Below are positions 47,811 through 56,060 of a stretch of DNA of 64,000 bases, in pieces. Under the pieces are notes generated by a model. It was not told the DNA's origin. It saw only the letters and a list, made by a program, of their open reading frames with translations, and ran no database searches. The position numbers were made by a program, and so were the translations under genes. Position 1 is the stretch's first letter. Every line of letters begins with the position of its first letter. This DNA comes from JBQTIY01 sp052387675 (GTDB lineage Bacteria; Planctomycetota; B15-G4). The DNA lies in assembly GCA_052387675.1 (NCBI GenBank), contig JBQTIY010000005.1:118212-182211 (forward strand), in the 5' to 3' direction.

Positions 47811-48326
47811 TCAGCGCTCCCAGCGCTCGAGCTGCCGGCGATGTCGCAGCAGGTGGCAGATGGCGTGCTCGAGCAGCATGTCCGGGTCGTACTCGGGACC
47901 CCAGCGCACTTTGAAGCGAATGGCCGCGAAGTCTTCCTCGCTGGCGTCCTCCAACCCCTCGAGCGCGCCTTCGGTGTAGTGCAAGGCTTGAATCAGCATG
48001 GAACGCACCGCCGCCGGCATGGCCGGAAGCCCCTCGGCCAACTGATAGGCCTCGTCATGTGGCAGGCCGCGCGCCTTGCGGATGGTGTCGGCGTAGCGAT
48101 GCGCCGCTCCGCAAACATGGCGGCAAAGAGCCTGCGGAGAGGCCGTGTGCGGGTCGGCGCCAGCCGGCCGGGCCGCGCTCGGCCGCACGAAGCGTGCTAG
48201 CTCGAAGTCTTCGACCACCGCACAGAAGTCCACCGCCGCGCGGGCGTACTCATCCATCAGCGCGCCGGCGGCGCCGCGGCCGCCTGGATGCAGTAAGAAG
48301 GCAGCGGCAACTCGCGCGTCGGGCAC
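47811..48326 (-). CDS. DinB-superfamily-like protein
   Basis: 171 residues if GTG 48326 is used, 148 if ATG 48257. The first is favoured because TAGGAT stands 7 nt upstream of it, in the leaderless pattern. The protein is a four-helix-type bundle with possible metal-binding His near VCGAAHRYADTIRK and HAICHLLRHRRQLERW, the latter resembling the final HxxxH helix of DinB-like proteins. These usually bind a metal and some act as thiol-dependent transferases; none of that can be assigned. It converges on boxR with 44 bp between stops. Confidence 0.7.
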   Translation of the reverse strand: MPDARVAAAFLLHPGGRGAAGALMDEYARAAVDFCAVVEDFELARFVRPSAARPAGADPHTASPQALCRHVCGAAHRYADTIRKARGLPHDEAYQLAEGLPAMPAAVRSMLIQALHYTEGALEGLEDASEEDFAAIRFKVRWGPEYDPDMLLEHAICHLLRHRRQLERWER

Positions 48327-48333
48327 AGGCAAA

Positions 48334-48339
48334 ATCCTA
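48334..48339 (-). promoter_or_regulatory. Candidate -10 box TAGGAT for a leaderless start
   Basis: TAGGAT (minus strand) ends 7 nt before GTG 48326. It lies in the loop of an imperfect inverted repeat formed by CAGGC (48326-48330) and GCCTG (48340-48344). Confidence 0.4.
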
Positions 48340-48483
48340 GCCTGCCCGAGGACGAGGACGCCAGCAGGACGGTGGCCGCCTGGTGGCCCGACTCGCGGCT
48401 GGGCGCTGCGGAGCCGCGCTCCCGAGCACACTCCTCGTGACTCACTCCTCGTCCCCACGGGATCGTGACGGGGCTGCTAGCAT

Positions 48484-51414
48484 GTGCGCCTCTCCCGTCT
48501 TCGCCCTGTCAGCGGAGGCTTTCTGCCCGTTCCGTCCACTGCCGGTTCATCTCGCCGACTGCTCGCCGCCTTGGCCTGGGTCTTGGCGGCGGCCTTGGTC
48601 GTTGCGGCTGGTGCCTGGGGCCTGCACGCGTCGCGCCACGCGGCGACGATCGCGATCGACCCCAGCGCGGTGCGCGCCCCCTGGCTCGCGGTCGATGGTC
48701 AAGGCCGTCCATTGGTGCAAGAAGAGGTGGGCACGGCCGGCCTCACTCTGCCGGCGCGAGCCGAACTCCGGCTCACCGAGGAGGACTACGAACTCAACCG
48801 GCACGAGCTCGTCACGCTGCGTGTGCGGCGCCTCGATGAGCTCGGCCACTGCGAACTCGATCTGCGCATGCAGCGCGGCCGCGGCTTCCGCGTTCTTGTG
48901 GAGCTGGGCACGCGGCCCAAGGCCACGGCCGAATTTCACGATGGCGAAGGTCGCACCGAGACGCTGCTCAGTGGCGAACTGCCCAGCGAAGTCGCCGTCG
49001 GCACGGATCTCTTGCTGACGGCGGCCCTGCGCCCGGGCGGCTTCGAGTTCCGCATCAACGGCGAGGAAGTCCTCAAGGTGCTGGACAACCGCTCGCCGAA
49101 CGGATTCGCCTGCCTGCGCGCTCGCGGTGGTCCTCTGCGCGTGACGGCGCTGCGCGTGCAGGGCGTCAGCACCGCGCAGTACGGCGAGCCGCTGCCCTTC
49201 GTCCTGACGGAGCTCTTCCCGGCCCAGGCGCAGACTCCCCGCCCCGAGGCCAGCGCAGACTCGGCGGGCCTACCGAGTTGGCGAAGCAGCGTCGGCCTTG
49301 CGCTGGCCGCCTTGCTCGCGGCCATCGCCTGGCTGAGCTTCCTGAGTTCCGCGCCGCTGAGACTGCGCTTCCAGGCGGCTGTGCTCCTGCTCGGTCCGCC
49401 GGCGCTGCTGCTCTTTGCGGCGCACCGCGTCGGAGCACCGGCTGCCGAAGCCGTGGCCTTGGCCGCGGCGCTCCCGGGCTTCACGCTCGTGCTCGCTCTG
49501 CTGCGGCGACATCGCCTGCCCGCGCCATCCCGTGGACGGCTCGTGCGTCTCGGCCTGGCCAGCGCCCTGCTGGCCGGCTGCGCGTGGGCCGTGAGCCACT
49601 GGCAGTGGCTGGCCATCGCGCCGCGGCTCAGCGCCGAGGAGGCGGCCATTTCCGCGCCCTCGCCTGAGCCTGTGCGCGCCGACGAGACACTCCACTTGGG
49701 AGCCGACAACGCGTGGACGCCCGCTGGCCGCTGGCGCGATCTCAAGCTCTCGGCTGAGATCGAACTGGCACGCGACACCTTGCTGGCCGTTCGCCTGCGG
49801 GCCCCCACCGCTGCACGCCCCAAGGGCGCGCTGCTCCTGCTCTCGTCCGACCCGCGCCTCGGCTGCGGCTTCCGGCACGAGGATGCCGTGGCCTTCCAGC
49901 CGCTCGGCACAGGCGGGCCCAGCCTGCCTGCCGACCAGCCGCTCGCGCTCGAAGTCTGGGTGCGCGGCCGCGAGTTCGAGGCACGCCTTGGCGGGCGCAT
50001 CGTCGCCCAGGCTGAGAGCCTGGCCTTCGCCGCCGGCCAGGTCACGCTGATCGCGCTGCGCGGCTCGGCCGAATTGCGCAACGTCGTGATCGAGCCACTG
50101 CCGGCCGCCGCGCCGCCTGCTCGCTGGCCTGCGCTGCTGGGCGCCGCCCTCATTTTGCCCGCGCTCGCCGTGGGTTTCGCGGCGCTGCTGGCTTGGCGCT
50201 TGGGGCTCGGCCTGCTGACCTCGTTGGCTGCGACTTCGTTCGCGCTCCTGCCGATGCTCGCCGCCTGGGGCTCGGCGCCGGCGCGTCTCGAGCTCACGAA
50301 TGAGCAAGCAATGCTGGCAACATTCGCTTCCGGCTTCCTCCTCGCAGCCCCCTGCGTCATGTGGGGACGGCGACGCGGACCTCAAGTGCTGGCGCTGGCC
50401 TTGCTCGGACTCTTCGCGGCACCCGCCGTGGTCTGGTGGAGTCCGCTGCAGCAGGGCCTCAGTTCGGAGTCCGGCGTCAATGGCCTGAGCTACACGAGCT
50501 GGCCCGACGAGCGCCTGGAGGATGACCTGGTCTGGCTTCAGCATCCGCTGCTGCGCCGCTGGAACGATTATCTCGCGCGCCACGAGCTGCGCGGAGAATC
50601 ACCGCCGCTCGTGAAGCCGGAGGGCACGCAGCGCGTGCTGACACTGGGCGGTTCGGGCACTTGGGGCTGGCGCATCCCGCAGACGTCCCGCGCGGAGTGG
50701 CCGGCGCAACTCGAACAGCTCCTCAACGCACCCGCCAGCCGCGGCGGGCAAGCGCTGGACAATGTGGAGGTCCTCAACGGCGCCTACATCGGCGCCACGA
50801 GCACACGTCTCTATCGCTTCCTGCGCGACGGTCTCACCGACTATGACCCGGATGTCGTCGTGCTTTCCGTCTTCTTCAATGACTCGGCGGCTCTGTCGCA
50901 AGGCGACGAGGAGCAGCACTTTCGCGTCGCCACCGCTCCCGAGCGGCGCCGCGGCTTGTTGGACAGCCTGCTCGAGGACCGCGAGCGTCAGCGCGAACGC
51001 GCGTGCCTCAAGCGCATGGGCTTGAGCGGCCTCTGTTTTCCCGATGCCGCAGAGCGCTGGCAGCAGGCCGGCCTCAAGAGTTCTCCGCCGCAGCGCTTCA
51101 CCAACAGCCTCACCCGCTTCGCTCAGCTCGCGCAGGAGCGCGGCTTCACGCTCATCCTGGTTCCCGAGGCCATCGCCGGGGACGCTCCCTACCTCTGGAA
51201 GCACGAGTTCTACGCCAACATGTGGAGGGTCGGCCGAGAGCATGACGCGCTGGTCGTGGACCCCACGCCTGCGCTTCAGGCAGCAGGAGGGGCCGACCAC
51301 TTCATCGACGAAGTGCACCTCAAGCCTTCCGGACATCGCATCGTGGCCAGGGTGCTGGCGCCTCTGGTGGCCAAAGTGCTGTCGGCAGATCCTTCGCTCA
51401 AGGGCTCGCGCTGA
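48484..51414 (+). CDS. Large membrane protein with two LamG-like modules and a C-terminal SGNH hydrolase domain
   Basis: 976 residues from GTG 48484. A leader helix (about 26-48) is followed by a beta-sandwich module (about 75-230, ending GPLRVTALRVQG), a membrane-helix block (about 260-385), a second similar sandwich (about 400-540, ending AELRNVVIEPL), then more membrane helices (about 545-660). The C-terminal 300 residues are SGNH-like: block I GGSGTWGW, block III VFFNDS, and block V DEVHLKPSGH with catalytic Asp and His. The sandwiches look like LamG or 3-keto-disaccharide-hydrolase-type modules that bind glycans. Periplasmic O-acyl transfer or removal on a polysaccharide is plausible. 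It stands alone. Confidence 0.8.
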   Translation: MRLSRLRPVSGGFLPVPSTAGSSRRLLAALAWVLAAALVVAAGAWGLHASRHAATIAIDPSAVRAPWLAVDGQGRPLVQEEVGTAGLTLPARAELRLTEEDYELNRHELVTLRVRRLDELGHCELDLRMQRGRGFRVLVELGTRPKATAEFHDGEGRTETLLSGELPSEVAVGTDLLLTAALRPGGFEFRINGEEVLKVLDNRSPNGFACLRARGGPLRVTALRVQGVSTAQYGEPLPFVLTELFPAQAQTPRPEASADSAGLPSWRSSVGLALAALLAAIAWLSFLSSAPLRLRFQAAVLLLGPPALLLFAAHRVGAPAAEAVALAAALPGFTLVLALLRRHRLPAPSRGRLVRLGLASALLAGCAWAVSHWQWLAIAPRLSAEEAAISAPSPEPVRADETLHLGADNAWTPAGRWRDLKLSAEIELARDTLLAVRLRAPTAARPKGALLLLSSDPRLGCGFRHEDAVAFQPLGTGGPSLPADQPLALEVWVRGREFEARLGGRIVAQAESLAFAAGQVTLIALRGSAELRNVVIEPLPAAAPPARWPALLGAALILPALAVGFAALLAWRLGLGLLTSLAATSFALLPMLAAWGSAPARLELTNEQAMLATFASGFLLAAPCVMWGRRRGPQVLALALLGLFAAPAVVWWSPLQQGLSSESGVNGLSYTSWPDERLEDDLVWLQHPLLRRWNDYLARHELRGESPPLVKPEGTQRVLTLGGSGTWGWRIPQTSRAEWPAQLEQLLNAPASRGGQALDNVEVLNGAYIGATSTRLYRFLRDGLTDYDPDVVVLSVFFNDSAALSQGDEEQHFRVATAPERRRGLLDSLLEDRERQRERACLKRMGLSGLCFPDAAERWQQAGLKSSPPQRFTNSLTRFAQLAQERGFTLILVPEAIAGDAPYLWKHEFYANMWRVGREHDALVVDPTPALQAAGGADHFIDEVHLKPSGHRIVARVLAPLVAKVLSADPSLKGSR

Positions 51415-51536
51415 GCGAGCACTCGGACCCTGGACTCATTTTCGGGGGGCAGGTCACACCCGCGTCGGGTTTCGGCTCTTCAGGGAGGCCCCACTCCTTT
51501 CCTCAACAGCATGGGGCTGTTCCCTTCCAATCCAGC

Positions 51537-51540
51537 GGAG
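51537..51540 (+). promoter_or_regulatory. Shine-Dalgarno GGAG for the secreted C39-like protein
   Basis: GGAG stands 7 nt before TTG 51548 and supports this unusual start, which yields a complete signal peptide. Confidence 0.55.
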
Positions 51541-51547
51541 TCGTCCC

Positions 51548-53692
51548 TTGAACCTGCCCCTCCGTCTTGCTTCGACCGGCCTCGGATTGATGCTCCTGGC
51601 CTCGGCGCCCCGCGCCCAAGTCGAGGTCGCCTACTACGTGAACGCCGATCTGTTCGCCTTCGACATCTCGCAGATGCCCGACCTCGACCAGCGCCGCGAC
51701 GAGGCACAAGGCATAGCCGGCCTGCCCGGCAACGGTGGCATGTACTGCGCGCCGACCAGCGCGATGAACATGATGATGTACGCCGCCAACCACGGCCTCC
51801 CGTTCATCGCACCCGGACCGGGGAACTACCAACTGCAGTCGGCCTACAATCTCTGCACGCAGAAGCTGCTCGACATGGGCCAGTTCATGGAGACCCATCC
51901 GACAGAGGGCACGGACGGGGCCGGGTTCTTTTACGGCATCAAGGACTGGCTGGGCCAGTCCGCACCCGGACTCTTCACCGTCACCAGCGGCGGTGCACAG
52001 GGCAACTACAGCCCGACTCTGAAAGACCTCGCCAAGGCCGCCATTCACGGCAGCCTCGTCTCGCTCGCCTACGGTCGCTACCAAGTGATCGGATTTTGGG
52101 GCCAAATCCCGGTCGTCGATCGCGACGGCGGCCACGTCGTCACGCTCGGTCGTGCGAGCGCCTTGGGGGGCGCGTTGAGCGCCGGCCTGCGCGACCCCGC
52201 GAATCCCGACGATGGGATGCTCACGACCCAGTCCTGGTTCGGCAACCGCGAAGTGACGGTCGAGAATCGGGTGGTTGCCACCGAGATGTCTCTCTCTGCG
52301 CTCAAGGTGATGAGCGCGATTGACTACGACCCGCTCAAGGAGAAGAACGCCTACATCGACGGCTACGTCGCGTTCAAGCCGAAGTTCGGCCTGACCTGGG
52401 CGCCTGATGCGCCGTCAAAGACCACGGTCCTGGGCACGCTCGCCGTCGCTGGTTTCGTCGGCAGCCAGGCGCCGTCACAGCAGACCATCACGATCGAAGG
52501 CCTCGTGCTCGACGCGATCGTCGGCCCCGACCAGACGACGATCCTCGCCATCGTCTCGCCGAAGGCGGGCGGTTCGATCGAACTGGTCGAGGTTGACCTG
52601 CTCGACTCGGGGAACAAGAAGTTCATCGCTGTGCCCAATGCGAATTCGATCCATACGTCACGCAGTCGTCGTGTCTATGTTGCGGCTCCGAATGCCATCA
52701 CCGTCTTCGACCTCGGTGACGAACTGGTCGAGACCACGGCGATCCCGCCCTTCCCGGTCGCCGGGATCTGCTTCGACGACGCGACGGACGAGTTGATCCT
52801 GCTCGGCTCGGACGCGAAGCAGCTCGCGCGCTGGAAGGACGGGCTCGGCGCTTCTCCGACCGTGATCAATCTCCCCTCGACGCTCACGATGGGCGGCAAG
52901 TCGACGATCGCGCTCGATCCGACGACCGGCGACATCCTGTTCGCCACCGAGAAGTCCCCGTCGATGATCCGGGTCCGCGACAGCGACACGCCGAATCCCA
53001 CCGTGACGGTCATCGACCTGCCCGGCCTTCCGTTCCCGGACACGCTGGACGTTGACGACATCGGCCACCTCTTCGCGGTCGCCTCAGGGCGGGTCCACGA
53101 ACTCGCCCTCGACGGCCAGGGTGACTGGAAAGCCGTGGAGGGCGCGCCCTTTGACAACTGGCCAGCTCACGCGGCTTTCCGCGTCACCAAGAGCCGCACC
53201 AACCACGACCCGGCGACGATGTCCGGGCCGAAGTTCCGCAACCTCGCCGAGTCCGAACTCACCGGTCTCGTCGACGGGCCCTTCGTCCCCGACTGCGAAA
53301 GCGAGCCTTCGAACCTCGAATACGGCCTCGGCAAGCCCGGCGCATTCGGTGTTCCACGGCTCGCGGCGCTCGATCTGCCGACGCTCGGCCTCGGCAGCTC
53401 GATCCAGCTCACGAATGGCCTTCCGGGCGCAATGCCGGTGTTGCTCCTCTCGACCCAGTCTGCCGAGTTGCCCTTCGATGCCGGCACGTTGCACGTGGTG
53501 CCGCAGTTTGTGTTTTGGCTCAACGTGCCGATTCCTGCGGACGGCACGCTGACTCTGCCCGGCACCTTGCCAGAGGATCCCGCGTTTTGCGGCTTCACCC
53601 TCTACCACCAGATGCTCTTCGTCGACCCGGCTGCGGCGGGCCCGAAGCACACAGCGCAGAGCAACGGCCTAGCGCGCACGTTCGGTTCGTAA
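51548..53692 (+). CDS. Secreted C39-like peptidase domain with repeats and C-terminal beta-module
   Basis: 714 residues from TTG 51548. The signal peptide ends at LLASAPRAQ. The first domain resembles papain-fold C39-like peptidases: Cys in GGMYCAPTSAMNMMMY (about 66) and His in DGGHVVTLGRA (about 198). The middle (about 300-560) has beta-propeller-like repeats, for example LDAIVGPDQTTILAIVSP and TLDVDDIGHLFAVASG. The last 115 residues (PRLAALDLPTLG... to GLARTFGS) resemble a beta-module that, from memory, ends many secreted proteins of certain planctomycetes and could serve in surface sorting. Whether the peptidase is active is not known. Confidence 0.75.
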   Translation: MNLPLRLASTGLGLMLLASAPRAQVEVAYYVNADLFAFDISQMPDLDQRRDEAQGIAGLPGNGGMYCAPTSAMNMMMYAANHGLPFIAPGPGNYQLQSAYNLCTQKLLDMGQFMETHPTEGTDGAGFFYGIKDWLGQSAPGLFTVTSGGAQGNYSPTLKDLAKAAIHGSLVSLAYGRYQVIGFWGQIPVVDRDGGHVVTLGRASALGGALSAGLRDPANPDDGMLTTQSWFGNREVTVENRVVATEMSLSALKVMSAIDYDPLKEKNAYIDGYVAFKPKFGLTWAPDAPSKTTVLGTLAVAGFVGSQAPSQQTITIEGLVLDAIVGPDQTTILAIVSPKAGGSIELVEVDLLDSGNKKFIAVPNANSIHTSRSRRVYVAAPNAITVFDLGDELVETTAIPPFPVAGICFDDATDELILLGSDAKQLARWKDGLGASPTVINLPSTLTMGGKSTIALDPTTGDILFATEKSPSMIRVRDSDTPNPTVTVIDLPGLPFPDTLDVDDIGHLFAVASGRVHELALDGQGDWKAVEGAPFDNWPAHAAFRVTKSRTNHDPATMSGPKFRNLAESELTGLVDGPFVPDCESEPSNLEYGLGKPGAFGVPRLAALDLPTLGLGSSIQLTNGLPGAMPVLLLSTQSAELPFDAGTLHVVPQFVFWLNVPIPADGTLTLPGTLPEDPAFCGFTLYHQMLFVDPAAAGPKHTAQSNGLARTFGS

Positions 53693-53718
53693 CGTCCGCA
53701 GGGCAGTTCAGCGTCGGC

Positions 53719-54570
53719 TCAGCCGAGAATCAACAGGCGCTCCCGGCTCCCCAGCCGCCGCGCAAACTCATCCAGCGCGCGCCGGCCCACCGCGCCCAGC
53801 TCTTCGGTGTGCTCGTTCACGTAGAGCCGGACGTGCTCCCAGAGCACGGCCTCGTCCAGTTCCTGGGCGTGACGGCGCATGGTGAGCAACGCCTCGTCAG
53901 GATGGGCACGCGCCTCCGCCAGCGAGCGCGAAAGGGCGGCACAGAGCGCCGCATGCACGCTCGGCCCCAGATCGTGGCGCGCCAGCAGCCCGCCCAGCGG
54001 CAGCGGCCCGCCGGTGAGTCGTTCCCAGCTCGCACCCAGGTCCTCGAGCAGCCTTAGTCCTAGGCGTTGATAAGTGAAGCGGCCCTCGTGGATGGCCACG
54101 CCCGCGTCGGCCTCACCGCGCGCCAGCGCCGGCAGGATCTCGTCGAAGCGCACCTGGCGTACTTCCACCACGGGCACCGGCACGCCGGCACCTGCCACCC
54201 GCGCGCCGGGCAAGAAGAACTCCGGATGCAGGCTGCGCAGCAGCCGCGTCGCCGTCGTGTCGGCGCCGGGGCAGAGCAGTGTGCGCGGCGCGCCGACGAG
54301 GCCCGGTCGAGCCAGAAGCACCGGACCGACCCCGAAACCGAGGGCCGAGCCCACGCGCAGGACTCCGTAACGCCCGGCCAGCGACAGAGCCGCGGCGAAG
54401 CTCGCCTTGCCCACGTCGAGCGCGCCGGCGGCGAGCGCTTCGTTCAGTTCCTGGACGTCAGCGAGGCGTAGCTCGAGTTCCAGCCCGGGCACCGTGACCC
54501 GGCCGCTCAGCAGTCCGTGAAAGAGAAATGTGTCGTTGGGGCACGTCGAGAGGCCGACGCGCAGCCGCAT
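53719..54570 (-). CDS. mqnD: 1,4-dihydroxy-6-naphthoate synthase MqnD
   Basis: 283 residues with the periplasmic-binding-protein-like fold of MqnD. Recognised by GLSTCPNDTFLFHGL at the N-terminus, ELNEALAAGALDVGKASFAA, the catalytic-region GVAIHEGRFTYQ and GGPLPLGGLLARHDLG. It cleaves cyclic dehypoxanthinyl futalosine to 1,4-dihydroxy-6-naphthoate in the futalosine route to menaquinone. It follows mqnB by 9 bp. MqnA, MqnC and MqnE are not in the window. The presence of the futalosine route argues against enterobacterial or bacillar relatives, which use the Men pathway. Confidence 0.95.
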   Translation of the reverse strand: MRLRVGLSTCPNDTFLFHGLLSGRVTVPGLELELRLADVQELNEALAAGALDVGKASFAAALSLAGRYGVLRVGSALGFGVGPVLLARPGLVGAPRTLLCPGADTTATRLLRSLHPEFFLPGARVAGAGVPVPVVEVRQVRFDEILPALARGEADAGVAIHEGRFTYQRLGLRLLEDLGASWERLTGGPLPLGGLLARHDLGPSVHAALCAALSRSLAEARAHPDEALLTMRRHAQELDEAVLWEHVRLYVNEHTEELGAVGRRALDEFARRLGSRERLLILG

Positions 54571-54579
54571 CGGAGCGCC

Positions 54580-55203
54580 TCAGCGCCCGCCGGCGGCCAA
54601 GGCCGCCACGAGACCGGCATTGAGCGACTCAAAGGCCTCGGTCATCTTCCAGGTCGAGCGATCGCGTTCGCCGGCCAAGTTGCTGATGCCGCGCAGGATT
54701 GAGAGCGGCACGCCGGCCGCCTTGCAGGCCGTGGCCACGGCATAGCCCTCCATCTCCTCGATGAGGGCATCCGGATGCCGGCGCTTCCAGGTGCCTGCCT
54801 CGCTCTGCGAAGCAGAGGCCGCGCTCACCGAGCCGATGACGCAGCTCAGCGCGCCCGGCACCTGCGGTGATTCGAGTTCGATCAGCGACGGAGGCGCTTC
54901 GCCGGTGGGCAGGTTCATCTCGTCCAGATTGAGGAAGGAGCGGCCGTGCCCGGCGCCGAAGGCCTGGTCGCGCACGGCGCTTCCCGCCACGAGCGCGCCC
55001 AAGGCGATGCGGCGCGGATCGCGCGTGCCGGCGATGCCCACGAGCAGGCAGCGGTCCACATCGCCGCGCGCGAGGCGCGCGGCCGTGCTGAGTCCGGCGG
55101 CAAGCTGTCCGATGCCGCAGGTGAGCACCTCGACGCCGGGCCGGCGAGGAGCCTCGATGCGCGCGCTCTCGAGGCGCGAAGGGATGAGCAGCAGCAGGGT
55201 CAT
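54580..55203 (-). CDS. mqnB: Futalosine hydrolase MqnB
   Basis: 207 residues of the nucleoside phosphorylase/hydrolase fold. TCGIGQLAAGLSTAARL, LLVGIAGTRD and EEMEGYAVATACKAAGVP with the purine/ribose-binding Glu pair are diagnostic, and ILRGISNLAGERDRSTWKM closes the site. It removes hypoxanthine from futalosine. ATG 55203 overlaps the stop of the upstream unknown gene (ATGA). Together with mqnD it forms the middle of the menaquinone futalosine path. Length is somewhat shorter than Thermus MqnB, but all motifs are present. Confidence 0.9.
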   Translation of the reverse strand: MTLLLLIPSRLESARIEAPRRPGVEVLTCGIGQLAAGLSTAARLARGDVDRCLLVGIAGTRDPRRIALGALVAGSAVRDQAFGAGHGRSFLNLDEMNLPTGEAPPSLIELESPQVPGALSCVIGSVSAASASQSEAGTWKRRHPDALIEEMEGYAVATACKAAGVPLSILRGISNLAGERDRSTWKMTEAFESLNAGLVAALAAGGR

Positions 55204-55937
55204 GGTTCAGTCCAGAGCAGGTCGGTCAGGAGCGGCGCGGCCGGGCGACCGCGATCCACTCGTAGCACCGTGCGGCGGCCGGTCTCGTCGGCCGGCCCGA
55301 GCATGACGATCGAGGTGCGACGAAACGAGGGCAGATCTGCCAAAGCTTCGTTGAGTTGAGGTCCGACATCGTCGGCGCGCAGTGAGCGCACGGGCGCCGT
55401 GGCGCCTTGCCCCAACGCGACTCCGGGAGCTGCGCGCAGATCGAGCCCCAGCACAAAGGGACGCGTGCCGGTCTGTTCGCGCAGGAAGTCCGCCGCGCTG
55501 CGCAGCAGCAAGTCCGTGTCGCCCTCGATGCGCACGAGCCACGACTCGGCGGCCGCAGCGTCCCTTGGCCCAGGCACGCTTGGTTCGGGCGGGGGCTGCA
55601 AGTCTGCCCGGGACGTTTGCAGCAGCACAGTGGCTTCGCCGTGAGCCGCGCGCTGACCGACGGCCGCTTGCAGGAAGGGCGCGAAGGGCTCGCCCGCCTG
55701 CGCGTCGGCCTGCTGCGCGTCGGCCGGCGCCTGGACATCCACCCAGGTGGCCGAGGCTCCCGGCCAGCGGGCGGCAAGGCGCACCGCGGCTGCATCGTCC
55801 AGTTCGGGCAGGGCCACCAGGACCAGCCCGCCGACAGCCGTAGCCCCGACATGCGACTCGAGGTGCTGGACGCTTAAGACCCCCGCCACGAGAAGCAGGG
55901 CCATCGCCGCGAAGATCGAGGGCAAGCGCCACGCCAT
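55200..55937 (-). CDS. Exported or anchored protein of unknown function upstream of mqnB
   Basis: 245 residues from ATG 55937, chosen because TAGAGT lies 7 nt upstream; a GTG 9 bp further up is an alternative. An N-terminal hydrophobic segment (SIFAAMALLLVAGVLSV) is a signal anchor. The rest shows alternating strand/helix text (AVGGLVLVALPELDDAAAVRLA; TRPFVLGLDLRAAPG; RTSIVMLGPADETGRRTVLRV) like the core of alkaline-phosphatase-superfamily or Rossmannoid folds, but without recognisable metal ligands. It is coupled to mqnB by a 4-bp overlap, so it might act in quinone metabolism or simply share the operon. Confidence 0.65.
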   Translation of the reverse strand: MAWRLPSIFAAMALLLVAGVLSVQHLESHVGATAVGGLVLVALPELDDAAAVRLAARWPGASATWVDVQAPADAQQADAQAGEPFAPFLQAAVGQRAAHGEATVLLQTSRADLQPPPEPSVPGPRDAAAAESWLVRIEGDTDLLLRSAADFLREQTGTRPFVLGLDLRAAPGVALGQGATAPVRSLRADDVGPQLNEALADLPSFRRTSIVMLGPADETGRRTVLRVDRGRPAAPLLTDLLWTEP

Positions 55938-55944
55938 GCCGGGC

Positions 55945-55972
55945 ACTCTACCGAGTGGCCTGCGCTTGTCGA
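55945..55972 (-). promoter_or_regulatory. Promoter TCGACA-16-TAGAGT for the menaquinone operon
   Basis: On the minus strand TCGACA (55967-55972), a 16-bp spacer and TAGAGT (55945-55950), which ends 7 nt before ATG 55937. Its spacing equals that of the boxR promoter. The divergent fusA leader starts within the same 120 bp. Confidence 0.5.
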
Positions 55973-56022
55973 AAACGCGCCTTCATGGTCCAATGCGCCG
56001 TTTCATACCCACCGCGCGATTC

Positions 56023-56038
56023 GGGCTTTCGCGAGCCC
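56023..56038 (+). promoter_or_regulatory. Hairpin in the elongation factor G leader
   Basis: GGGCT (56023-56027) and AGCCC (56034-56038) form a perfect 5-bp stem with a TTCGCG loop, 22 nt before ATG 56061. No Shine-Dalgarno is visible there. Whether it affects translation is not known. Confidence 0.3.
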
Positions 56039-56060
56039 CTCCCCCTGGCACGGACCTGCC

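Noticed and set aside
51044..51547. Extension of the C39-like protein upstream into the SGNH gene
   Set aside because: Overlaps the SGNH catalytic end in another frame; the signal peptide and GGAG support TTG 51548.
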